A stretch of DNA of 43,806 nucleotides. Origin: Pseudomonadota bacterium (GTDB lineage Bacteria > Chloroflexota > UBA5177). The translations under genes were made by a program, and so were the position numbers. Of this stretch, positions 27,459 to 34,405 are shown one piece after another (the stretch's first letter is position 1; each line of letters opens with the position of its first letter). The notes beneath the pieces were generated by a model. That model ran no database searches and had not been told where the DNA came from. It worked only from the letters and a program-made list of their open reading frames with translations. The stretch is from assembly GCA_021324655.1 (NCBI GenBank), contig JAJPIP010000067.1, forward strand, positions 1-43,806, written 5' to 3'.

Positions 27459-28511
27459 TCAGACGCCGACGCTGAGCGGTGTGACGGTCCGGCTGATCAC
27501 TCCCAGGGCATAGTCAATATCGGCAGCATCGACCTCGTAGCTGGTCACGGCCCGGAAAACGATCGAGTGTCCGGCCAGATGGACGCCCTCCGCCCACAGA
27601 CGTGAGACAAAGTCCGCCGGCTCCATTCCGGTGCCGCTGATGTCGAAATACAGCAGGTTGGACTCAACCCGCTCGACGTCGATCGCGATGCCGGGAATCG
27701 CCGCCAGTCCCTCGGCGAGACGGTGCGCGTTGGCATGATCCACCTCGAGCCGATCGATATTCTGCAGTGCTACCAGCCCGGCAGCGGCCAGCACGCCGAC
27801 CTGCCGCATGCCACCTCCCAGCATCTTGCGGAAATGCGCGGCACGGGAGATGAACTCCCGCGTGCCGCACAAGAGGGATCCAACAGGGGCGCCCAGACCC
27901 TTGGACAGGCAGAACGTCACGGAGTCCACCGTCTCCGCGACCTCGGCGGCCGGTACCCGCAGGGCCACGGCAGCATTGAAGAGACGAGCACCGTCGAGAT
28001 GGACAGAAATCCCCGCCCGATGTGCAACGTCCGCTACCCCCGCGATGTCGGCCGGAGCCAGGACGGCCCCGCCGCACGCGCCGTGGGTGTTCTCCAGGGC
28101 CAGCGCCCCGGTCGGGGCATAGTGATCGTCACTGCCGTCATGAATTGCCGATTGCACTGCCTTCGGTTCAAGCCGGCCACGCGCGTCGTTGGGCAACGTC
28201 CGCACCTGGAGCCCCCCGACCATCGCCGCTCCTCCCGCTTCCGCGTTGAAGATGTGAGACTGGTCGCCCAGGATGACTTCCTGTCCGGGCCGGGTGTGTC
28301 CGAGCAGGCCGAGCAAGTTGCCCTGCGTTCCGCTCGTGACGAACAGCGCCGCCTCTTTGCCCGTGAGCTCAGCGGCATGCTGTTGCAAGCGCGCGACCGT
28401 GGGATCTTCGCCCCACACGTCATCGCCGACTTCCGCGTCGTACATGGCGCGGCGCATCTCTTCCGTGGGGCGGGTGAAGGTGTCGCTGCGCAGCTCGACG
28501 ACGCGGGTCAT
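27459..28511 (-). CDS. ltaE: Threonine aldolase family PLP enzyme
   Basis: 350 residues. Cleaves threonine or allo-threonine to glycine and acetaldehyde. PLP lysine K204 in FCLSKGLGAPVGS; also ELRSDTFTRPTEEMR at the N-terminus, HIFNAEAGG and HLDGARLFNA, all family markers. ATG overlaps the upstream phosphoesterase TGA by 4 bp. Beta-hydroxy amino acid lyases of other specificity cannot be excluded. Confidence 0.92.
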   Translation of the reverse strand: MTRVVELRSDTFTRPTEEMRRAMYDAEVGDDVWGEDPTVARLQQHAAELTGKEAALFVTSGTQGNLLGLLGHTRPGQEVILGDQSHIFNAEAGGAAMVGGLQVRTLPNDARGRLEPKAVQSAIHDGSDDHYAPTGALALENTHGACGGAVLAPADIAGVADVAHRAGISVHLDGARLFNAAVALRVPAAEVAETVDSVTFCLSKGLGAPVGSLLCGTREFISRAAHFRKMLGGGMRQVGVLAAAGLVALQNIDRLEVDHANAHRLAEGLAAIPGIAIDVERVESNLLYFDISGTGMEPADFVSRLWAEGVHLAGHSIVFRAVTSYEVDAADIDYALGVISRTVTPLSVGV

Positions 28512-29002
28512 ACCTGGACGAAACTCACCGACTTGAGCCGTCCATTGATATCGAGAAGAGCGACGGTCCCCGGCGCTCCGGAATGATCGAGATCGGTCGG
28601 GCTACCCGGGTTGATAAAGGGCACCCCGTGGAGAATGTCGAAGAACGGGTGGTGGGTCTGTCCAAAGATGACGCAGTCCACCTTTTCCCCAAAAATGTCT
28701 TCCGGCTTGCTGACGTGATTGGCGTAGCGATTGAGAGGACCTATATCGTGCGCGATACCGACACGAAAGCCCTCCAGATTCTCGACCCGGCATTCCGGCA
28801 AGGCCGCCAGATCGTGCTCAAAGTTGTTACCACGAATAGCGAGAACCGTCTTATTTCCCTTGCCGAGATCATCCAGCACGTGCTCACACTTCAGATCACC
28901 GGCATGGATAACGACATCCACATCGTCGATCAGATCCAGCACCTGCTGCGGAACGGAATCCTCTCCCTTCCAGTGCGTGTCGGCAAGGACTGCAACTCGC
29001 AT
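28508..29002 (-). CDS. YfcE/MJ0936-type metallophosphodiesterase
   Basis: 164 residues from the ATG at 29002, chosen for GAGGAG 7 bases upstream (the ATG at 29023 lacks one). Metal ligands: ADTHW, HAGDLK, IRGNNFEHD (GNN in place of the usual GNCD), GIAHD and FGQTHHPF. It acts on phosphodiesters; the substrate is unknown. First gene of yfcE-ltaE-recG. A TATAAT on the minus strand lies 49 bp upstream. Confidence 0.9.
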   Translation of the reverse strand: MRVAVLADTHWKGEDSVPQQVLDLIDDVDVVIHAGDLKCEHVLDDLGKGNKTVLAIRGNNFEHDLAALPECRVENLEGFRVGIAHDIGPLNRYANHVSKPEDIFGEKVDCVIFGQTHHPFFDILHGVPFINPGSPTDLDHSGAPGTVALLDINGRLKSVSFVQV

Positions 29003-29050
29003 GGCGATACTCCTCTCCTTCATCCGGAAACCCTATGCGGATGGTTGATG

Positions 29051-29056
29051 ATTATA
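29051..29056 (-). promoter_or_regulatory. Candidate -10 box for the phosphoesterase-ltaE-recG operon
   Basis: Exact TATAAT on the minus strand in the divergent region with pyrD; the -35 at 16-18 bp is poor, so tentative. Confidence 0.3.
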
Positions 29057-29082
29057 CCCCTGTCCTGTGACAAAATAACCGG

Positions 29083-30000
29083 ATGATTGCCGTCCGCTCC
29101 CTGTGTCTCCCCGGACCGGTTATGACCGCATCGGGCGTCTTCGGGTACGGGACGGAGTTCGCGGAGCGCATGTCTCTGGCGGGCCTGGGCGCGGTCATCT
29201 GCAAGGGCACGACGCGCGAGCCGCGCATCGGAAATGAGCCGCTGCGACTGGCGGAAACCCCGGCCGGCATGCTCAACGCGATCGGCCTCGCCAACATCGG
29301 GATCGAGGCCGTGATAGCGGAAAAGGCCCCCATCTGGGCCTCCTGGGATGTCCCTGTCATCGTCAACGTCAGTGGCAGCGACGTCGCCGAGTACACCCAC
29401 ATTGCGGCGCGTCTCGCCGGCTGTCCGGGCGTTGCCGGGATAGAACTCAATGTCTCGTGTCCGAATGTGAAAGCCGGCGGGATCGCCTTCGGCATCGATG
29501 CGGCGGCGGCGGCGGAGGTGACACGCGCCGTCCGGGATGTCACTCAGCTTCCCCTCATCGTCAAGCTCTCGCCGAATGTCACCGACATTCGCACCATTGC
29601 CCGGGCCGTGGAAACCGCGGGCGCCGACGCCGTCAGCCTCATCAATACGGTGTACGGCACCGCCATCGATCAGCAATCTCGCCGCCCGCTTCTCGCCCCG
29701 GGCCGGGGTGGTTTGTCCGGCCCTGCCGTCAAACCGCTGGCACTGGCGCTCGTGGCGGAAGTTGCGGCAACGGTCCGAATCCCTGTCATCGGTATCGGCG
29801 GCATTCTCACCTGGCAGGACGCCGCGGAGTACATTCTGGCCGGCGCGTGCGCCGTGCAGATGGGCACGGCACTTCTCCTGGATCCCACCGCCTGGCGCCA
29901 CGTGACATCCGGCCTACGCCGCTGGCTCGACAAGGAAGGCGGACTCGAGGCCGTGGTAGGGGCGGCCAATCCCCGCTTTAAAGGGAAAACCGGCGGATAA
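29083..30000 (+). CDS. pyrD: Dihydroorotate dehydrogenase, catalytic subunit, class 1
   Basis: 305 residues. Oxidises dihydroorotate to orotate in pyrimidine synthesis using FMN. The active base is a cysteine, C126 in ELNVSCPNVK, which marks class 1 (class 2 uses serine). VKLSPNV, SLINTVYG and GIGGILTWQDAAEYILAGACAVQMGTA bind FMN. Class 1B needs the partner PyrK, which is not in this window. No clear ribosome site precedes the ATG. The stop codon lies in the loop of its own terminator hairpin. Confidence 0.93.
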   Translation: MIAVRSLCLPGPVMTASGVFGYGTEFAERMSLAGLGAVICKGTTREPRIGNEPLRLAETPAGMLNAIGLANIGIEAVIAEKAPIWASWDVPVIVNVSGSDVAEYTHIAARLAGCPGVAGIELNVSCPNVKAGGIAFGIDAAAAAEVTRAVRDVTQLPLIVKLSPNVTDIRTIARAVETAGADAVSLINTVYGTAIDQQSRRPLLAPGRGGLSGPAVKPLALALVAEVAATVRIPVIGIGGILTWQDAAEYILAGACAVQMGTALLLDPTAWRHVTSGLRRWLDKEGGLEAVVGAANPRFKGKTGG

Positions 30001-30013
30001 ACCGCCGGTTTGT
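29987..30013 (+). terminator. Terminator hairpin of pyrD
   Basis: Perfect 10-bp inverted repeat (AAACCGGCGG and its complement) with a 5-base loop overlapping the TAA stop, then TTTGTCTC. The tail is short. It is also just beyond the 3' end of the convergent tmRNA gene and could terminate both. Confidence 0.6.
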
Positions 30014-30016
30014 CTC

Positions 30017-30374
30017 TGGTGGAGATGGGGGCGAATCGAACGCCCCGTCCAGAAGGCTAAACACGATCACGTCTACGGGCATAGTCGGTGCTTTGATCTC
30101 ACCGCGGGAGCCCTCACCAACAAGGTCTCGCTCGCGGCCAGCTCATTGATCTTAGGGTCGCCCTATGAGCGCTCGGACGATCCGCACATCCGGCTTAATG
30201 GCACCTACTCCGATCCGCCGGCGAGAGACCGGAGAGGCGTCGTCACCTAATTAGGCGGCGATTGCGTAGTTGTTGTCGGCAGTTATTGCCATTGCCAGTT
30301 GTTTTACGAGACATCCACTGGCACCTCGGCTCGCAATGATCGCTCAAGACCCCCTGTCGAAACCTGACATCCCC
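30017..30374 (-). ncRNA. ssrA: Transfer-messenger RNA (tmRNA)
   Basis: 358 nt on the minus strand. The 5' end GGGGATG pairs with the 3' CATCTCC before ACCA to form a 7-bp tRNA-like acceptor stem (one G-U). The 5' element TCAGGTTTCGACAGGGGG and the T-arm GGCGTTCGATTCGCC are typical. An internal reading frame at 30251-30295 encodes a tag AMAITADNNYAIAA ending in a TAA, likely starting at the first GCA, 6 bases after the conserved GTAAAA. The tRNA-like domain has CCA encoded. It rescues stalled ribosomes with SmpB, tagging proteins for degradation. The tag ends in YAIAA rather than the common YALAA. Confidence 0.93.
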
Positions 30375-30383
30375 AAGCTCCTA

Positions 30384-30412
30384 AGTGTACTAACACGTGC
30401 CCGATCGGTCAA
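30384..30412 (-). promoter_or_regulatory. Promoter of ssrA
   Basis: On the minus strand TTGACC (30407-30412), a 17-bp spacer, then TACACT (30384-30389), followed 9 bases later by the tmRNA 5' G at 30374. Spacing and position fit a sigma-70-type promoter. The -35 box overlaps the stop of the preceding small membrane gene. Confidence 0.65.
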
Positions 30413-30675
30413 CAGTCGGGGGTCGCCGCCTCATGCGCCACGAGAGCCAGTTCGACAGCGGTCACCGCGGCGCTGAGCAGCAGGGCAACAGCACCCGCTG
30501 TGTACGTCAAGGATCCGACGTAGACGGCACACACGTCGGTGCAGACACTCCCATGTGGTGAGGCGGCGACCACGCCTCCCGCCAACCCCCAGATGACGAG
30601 GTACGGCGCCAGAACCCACGCTGCTCTTCGCAGCGGGCCGCGCCTAGTTGGACCGGTGTTCAGTTGCACCCTCAT
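30409..30675 (-). CDS. Small membrane protein, unknown
   Basis: 88 residues with two clear hydrophobic segments (WVLAPYLVIWGLAGGVVAA and AVALLLSAAVTAVELALVA) and a short loop with two cysteines (SVCTDVC). Arginine-rich N-terminus. ATG overlaps the TGA of the other small membrane gene (ATGA), indicating coupling. No family recognised. Two-helix hairpin topology suggests a regulatory or accessory membrane protein. It ends directly before the ssrA transcript, inside its promoter. Confidence 0.6.
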   Translation of the reverse strand: MRVQLNTGPTRRGPLRRAAWVLAPYLVIWGLAGGVVAASPHGSVCTDVCAVYVGSLTYTAGAVALLLSAAVTAVELALVAHEAATPDC

Positions 30676-30797
30676 CCCTCCGCGGAATCATCTTCACCGC
30701 GGCCGGCTATGAAAGCGACGAGGATGGCCGCCAGGGCGATCACTGTCGGGATACTGAGAATCACCACAATCTGGACGGCCGTCGCCATCGCACTCAT
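30672..30797 (-). CDS. Tiny single-span membrane protein, unknown
   Basis: 41 residues from the ATG at 30797 (38 from the ATG at 30788): one hydrophobic helix TAVQIVVILSIPTVIALAAILVAFIAG and a short acidic tail GEDDSAEG. Longer starts at 30860-30863 would lie inside the candidate promoter -10. GGGGA lies directly upstream of 30797 and 9 bases upstream of 30788, favouring the latter by spacing. Coupled to the two-helix gene by ATGA. Function unknown. Confidence 0.55.
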   Translation of the reverse strand: MSAMATAVQIVVILSIPTVIALAAILVAFIAGRGEDDSAEG

Positions 30798-30859
30798 TCC
30801 CCGAGCCACAGGCTCACTATCCCGCCTGACGGGCGCATGTTCAAGACGCGTTACTGCCA

Positions 30860-30888
30860 TCATCCACTGGAAGTCTTCTTATGTCAAG
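30860..30888 (-). promoter_or_regulatory. Candidate promoter for the two small membrane genes
   Basis: Minus-strand TTGACA (30883-30888), 17-bp spacer, GATGAT (30860-30865, 4 of 6 matches). Transcription would start near 30853, 55 bases before the first small gene. The 220 bp between that gene and the phosphorylase hold nothing else recognised. Confidence 0.45.
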
Positions 30889-31017
30889 TCACATCCTGCC
30901 GCGCGCATGCCGTCCAGCGGAGGCATCACCGAAAAACTTCCGATCCTCCCCCGAAAGTCCCCGCTGATCCACGTCTTCATCCACGAAATGGTGCGCGCCG
31001 GGGCGCCGAGCCCGCCC

Positions 31018-31845
31018 TTACGCCGTATCAATGCCCCGGACGATTCCCTCGATCAGACTGGTAAAGTTGCCGCGCACGCGTGCGGCAGTCTCGACCACCT
31101 CTGCCTCGCTCAGGACGGCTTCGCCCAGACCGGCGGCCAGATTCGTGATCACGGAAAGACCGAGCAGACGAAGTCCGGCGTGGCGCGCCGCGATCGCCTC
31201 GATCACTGTCGACATGCCCACGGCATCCGCACCCAGTGTGCGTGCCATGCGAATCTCCGCCGGCGTCTCAAACGATGGCCCCCCTAATCCGAGGTAGACG
31301 CCCTCCACAAGAGTGACGCCCAGGACGCGCGCCACCTGCCGCGCAAGATCCCGCAATGCCCGGTCGTATACCTCTGTCATATCCGGGAAGCGAGGCCCCA
31401 GCCGATCGTCATTTGGCCCGACAAGCGGATTGTGGCCTGTCATGTTGATGTGATCGGCAATGAGCATCAGCGTGCCCGGCGTGAGGTGGGGATTGATCCC
31501 GCCGGCGGCGTTGGTCAGCACGAGATAGCGGATGCCGAGGGCGCGGAGGGCGCGAACCGGAAACGCCACGTGGTGCGCGGAGTATCCCTCGTAGAGGTGG
31601 ACGCGCCCGACCATCATGGCCACCGGCCGTCCGGCCATCCGCCCGATCGCCAGCATGCCGCGGTGGGTTGGAGCGGTGGACACCGGGAAGTGAGGGATGT
31701 CGTGATAGGGGATCGTGACGCCATCCTGCAGGTCGTCGGCGAGGGCACCCAAACCCGAGCCCAGCACCACGGCGATCTCCGGACGGAGACTGGTGGCTCG
31801 CTCGATCCGGGCAGCGGCAGCACGAGCCGCGTCCCAGTCAGACAC
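31018..31845 (-). CDS. Purine nucleoside phosphorylase (trimeric type)
   Basis: 275 residues. NP-I phosphorylase: VLGSGLGALAD, THRG, VHLYEGY, TNAAGGINPHLTPG, GGPSFETPAEIRMARTLGADAVGMSTV and VITNLAAG. The asparagine in VITN is the residue that selects 6-oxopurine nucleosides (inosine, guanosine, methylthioinosine); MTA phosphorylases have aspartate there. This fits a gene placed after a deaminase, overlapped by 8 bp. GTG start. The partner converts methylthioadenosine to methylthioinosine, so this enzyme may be the following step (inference). Confidence 0.92.
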   Translation of the reverse strand: MSDWDAARAAAARIERATSLRPEIAVVLGSGLGALADDLQDGVTIPYHDIPHFPVSTAPTHRGMLAIGRMAGRPVAMMVGRVHLYEGYSAHHVAFPVRALRALGIRYLVLTNAAGGINPHLTPGTLMLIADHINMTGHNPLVGPNDDRLGPRFPDMTEVYDRALRDLARQVARVLGVTLVEGVYLGLGGPSFETPAEIRMARTLGADAVGMSTVIEAIAARHAGLRLLGLSVITNLAAGLGEAVLSEAEVVETAARVRGNFTSLIEGIVRGIDTA

Positions 31846-33160
31846 CCACGCCCTCTATCCGGCGCGACACCGCCAGTGCCGCCCGCTGAGCGGCGGCGCG
31901 CACTGCCTCTTCGTCCACGGTGCGGACGTGTCCGCCATCCACCACGTGCCGGCCATTGACCCAGACAGAATCGACCAGGTGGCGGCCGCCGGAATACACG
32001 AGGTGATCGATGTACGTCGACGGCGTGAAGATCGGCACTATAGTTTCGTCCAGATTCAGCAGGATGACGTCCGCCTTCTTCCCCTCTTCGAGGGTGCCGA
32101 CGGCCGGTAGCCGGAGGGCGGCCGCGCCCTGCCGCGTTGCCATGGCCAGTGCCTGCCCGGCCGGCACCGGCTTGGGATCGAGCGCGGAGACTTTGGCCAG
32201 GAGAGGGGCGAGACGAATCTCTTCCCACAGGTCGAGATTGTTGTTGGTGGCCGCCCCGTCGGTGCCCAGTCCCACGACGACTTCGCGGGCCAGCAGACGG
32301 GCAAGGGGAGCGATGCCGGAGCCGAGTTTCGCGTTGCTCTGGGGGCAATGGGCAACAGCCACGCCGTGCCTGGCATAGATCAGCTCGTCGCCGTCGTCGA
32401 TCCAGACGCTGTGCGCGGCCAGCACCGGCCCGTCAAAGAAGCCGATCCCTTCGAGAATCTGTGCCGTGCTCCCCTGTCCCCGCGCGTTGAACTCCCGTTG
32501 CTCGCGCTGCGTCTCGACAAGGTGGATATGAACGAGCAGACCCCGGCGGTGTGCTTCCCCGGCGATCTCGCGGAGGGCCTCGAGCGGCAGGGTATAGGGA
32601 GCATGCGGGCCAACTCCGGTATGAATCAGTCCACCGCGGCCCTCCCAATCGCGGCAGAAGCTGAGGACGCGGTCAAGCCGCCGCTCCCAGGTCCCGAGAA
32701 TCGCCTCCCACGCCGGTGATTCGAGGATTCCCGGCGTCTGGAGCGACCGGATCCCGACGTCGAGCGCGGCCTGCGCCAGCTGTTCCTCCCAGAAGTACAT
32801 GTCGGCGTACGTCGTGACGCCCGATTTCAGCATCTCAACCGCGGCCAGCGCGGCCCCCGCATACACGTCCTCCGGTGTGAGCACGACCTCGCGGGGCCAC
32901 ACGCGCTCCTCGAGAAACACTTGGAGATCCACATCGTCCGCCAGGCTGCGGAAAAGGGTCATGGGGGAGTGCGTGTGGGCGTTGATCAAGCCCGGCATGA
33001 CGAGACATCCGCCCGCGTCGATGCGGCGATCATACGGACCGCTGTACGACGGACCGACGTACGCGATGCGATCGCCATCGATCAGCACATCGCCGGGAAT
33101 GTGAATCGTGTGCGAGGCATCGCAGGTCACCACTACCGCACCGGCCAGGAGCGTCCTCAT
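31838..33160 (-). CDS. mtaD: MTA/S-adenosylhomocysteine deaminase family amidohydrolase
   Basis: 440 residues. Metal ligands: NAHTHSPMTLFR (HxH), HIHLVE, and GTDGAATNN. The block DDVDLQVFLEERVWPREVVLTPEDVYAGAALAAVEMLKSGVTTYADMYF is typical of MtaD-type deaminases, which remove the amino group of adenine in MTA or SAH. The downstream gene is an inosine-type phosphorylase. ATG lies 6 bases after a TACAAT, so the mRNA may be leaderless. Triazine hydrolase relatives are possible but the neighbour favours MTA/SAH deamination. Confidence 0.85.
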   Translation of the reverse strand: MRTLLAGAVVVTCDASHTIHIPGDVLIDGDRIAYVGPSYSGPYDRRIDAGGCLVMPGLINAHTHSPMTLFRSLADDVDLQVFLEERVWPREVVLTPEDVYAGAALAAVEMLKSGVTTYADMYFWEEQLAQAALDVGIRSLQTPGILESPAWEAILGTWERRLDRVLSFCRDWEGRGGLIHTGVGPHAPYTLPLEALREIAGEAHRRGLLVHIHLVETQREQREFNARGQGSTAQILEGIGFFDGPVLAAHSVWIDDGDELIYARHGVAVAHCPQSNAKLGSGIAPLARLLAREVVVGLGTDGAATNNNLDLWEEIRLAPLLAKVSALDPKPVPAGQALAMATRQGAAALRLPAVGTLEEGKKADVILLNLDETIVPIFTPSTYIDHLVYSGGRHLVDSVWVNGRHVVDGGHVRTVDEEAVRAAAQRAALAVSRRIEGVGV

Positions 33161-33166
33161 GCGGCC

Positions 33167-33172
33167 ATTGTA
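33167..33172 (-). promoter_or_regulatory. Candidate -10 box, leaderless promoter of mtaD
   Basis: TACAAT on the minus strand ends 6 bases before the ATG at 33160, so transcription would start at or near the start codon. No SD is visible. The -35 (TTTAAT at 17 bp) is weak. Confidence 0.35.
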
Positions 33173-33200
33173 GGGGCGGAGCGGAGGCTATTAAACGCGT

Positions 33201-33224
33201 GAGGGGCGCCTTGCGGCGCCCCTC
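33201..33224 (-). terminator. Hairpin terminator after the Flp pilin gene
   Basis: Perfect 10-bp inverted repeat (GAGGGGCGCC and its complement) with a 4-base loop, 25 bp past the pilin stop, followed on the minus strand by ACGCGTTTAATAG. The tail is only weakly T-rich, so termination may be partial. Confidence 0.5.
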
Positions 33225-33248
33225 CCAGAGCCCTTCCCCAGGGTCTGG

Positions 33249-33464
33249 CTACGCGCTGGCCAATCCGTTGACCACGTCCTGGAAGATGTCCTTCAGATAC
33301 GGACCAATCAGGATGATGATGGCAATGGCCACGATCGAGATGAGCGCTGCCAGCAGCGCGTACTCAATCATGTCCTGCCCCTCTTCGCGGGCCAGCAGGG
33401 CCTGAACTAGCTCCTGCAGCTTCATGCGCTGCGCGATCGCGAACTCTATCATGCCGGTACTCAT
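33249..33464 (-). CDS. Flp/Fap type IVb pilin
   Basis: 71 residues. The prepilin cleavage site is a Gly followed by QDMIEYALLAAL: glutamate at +5 and tyrosine at +6 of the mature protein, the defining Flp signature, then one hydrophobic helix (ISIVAIAIIILIGPYL). Leader of about 29 residues. ATG has GGGGAGG close upstream. No TadABC, TadV or other pilus gene is in the window, so it is an orphan copy or its partners are elsewhere. A hairpin terminator follows directly. Confidence 0.85.
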   Translation of the reverse strand: MSTGMIEFAIAQRMKLQELVQALLAREEGQDMIEYALLAALISIVAIAIIILIGPYLKDIFQDVVNGLASA

Positions 33465-33511
33465 TGACCTCCCCTGGAGCGAACGTTGGTGTGCGGAAAA
33501 TTGATGTCCGG

Positions 33512-33520
33512 ATTACACCA
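33512..33520 (-). promoter_or_regulatory. Candidate extended -10 promoter for the Flp pilin
   Basis: Minus-strand TGG-TGTAAT is an extended -10 type site with a 5 of 6 match to TATAAT. It would start transcription about 41 bases before the ATG at 33464. No -35 needed for this class; no other site seen. Confidence 0.4.
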
Positions 33521-33581
33521 CGTGAGGAAGGTTCCCGCCCATGGACCAACGTCACCAAATCACGGGGCCGAAGGTCACCTG

Positions 33582-34361
33582 TCAGGCAGTGCGGCGGCTC
33601 TGCTCCGATTCCGGCTTGATAGCGACGTCAGGTGCCGACAGGGTCAGAATCCGGTACGGGCGCTCGGGCGTCAGCGTCTGGAGAAGGGGATAGGCGACGT
33701 TGTAGACCGGTACACCGTGCGCCGTCCGTCCCTCGGGCGCCCCATGGTGGGCATGTCCGTGCACGGCCACGGTCGCCTCAAAGCGGTCGATCGGCTCTTC
33801 AAGGCGTGATGAGCCGAGAAAGGGGAAGATCTCTTCCGGCTCGCCGACCACCGTCTCGCGAATCGGCGCGTAGTGCAGAACGGCAACGCGGTGAGCGGAA
33901 CGCAAGCGATGAAGGCCGCTCTCCAGCCGAAGTCCTTCGTCGATGGTTTCGTGCACGAACCGCTTGACGAGCGGCTCGCCGAATGGGGCAAGCACGTGGG
34001 AACCGAAGCCGCCGTAAAAGCCTTTGACGCCGGCAAATCCGACTCCGTGGATCTCGTGGGGCTCATCGTCAAGGAGATGCATTCCGGCATCGCACAGGAC
34101 GGTTTTCACTTGATCGACCTGATCCGACTCGTAATCGTGGTTTCCCAGCACGCCGACCACGGGTAAGCGCTGCGAGCGGATGATGTCGGCGAGAATCTCG
34201 GCCTCGGCCGCCTGGCCGCGCCCGGTCAGGTCTCCCGCCAGCACCAGAACGTCCGCCTCGGTACCGATCTGCCCGAAGAGGTCGCGTATCTCGCGCTCAT
34301 TTCCTTCCCGAGCGTGGATATCGGCGAGCGCCGCCACACGCACGGGGTCTGTGTCGGGCAC
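33582..34361 (-). CDS. Calcineurin-like metallophosphoesterase
   Basis: 259 residues from the GTG at 34361; the earlier GTG at 34370 sits directly on the GGAGG site, so the later one is preferred (8 bases away). Metal ligands: LADIHAREGN, LAGDLTGRG, LGNHDYES, VLHYAP and VHGHAHHG. A soluble phosphoesterase of unknown substrate. Divergent from the secreted caspase-like gene across about 45 bp. Confidence 0.85.
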   Translation of the reverse strand: MPDTDPVRVAALADIHAREGNEREIRDLFGQIGTEADVLVLAGDLTGRGQAAEAEILADIIRSQRLPVVGVLGNHDYESDQVDQVKTVLCDAGMHLLDDEPHEIHGVGFAGVKGFYGGFGSHVLAPFGEPLVKRFVHETIDEGLRLESGLHRLRSAHRVAVLHYAPIRETVVGEPEEIFPFLGSSRLEEPIDRFEATVAVHGHAHHGAPEGRTAHGVPVYNVAYPLLQTLTPERPYRILTLSAPDVAIKPESEQSRRTA

Positions 34362-34405
34362 GACCGGCACCTCCTCATCTCGGCGCCGCGCAAGATGAGG
34401 GCCAC

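Noticed and set aside
30664-31287. Plus-strand open frame opposite the phosphorylase and small membrane genes
   Set aside because: Translation is low-complexity and it runs antisense to recognisable genes.
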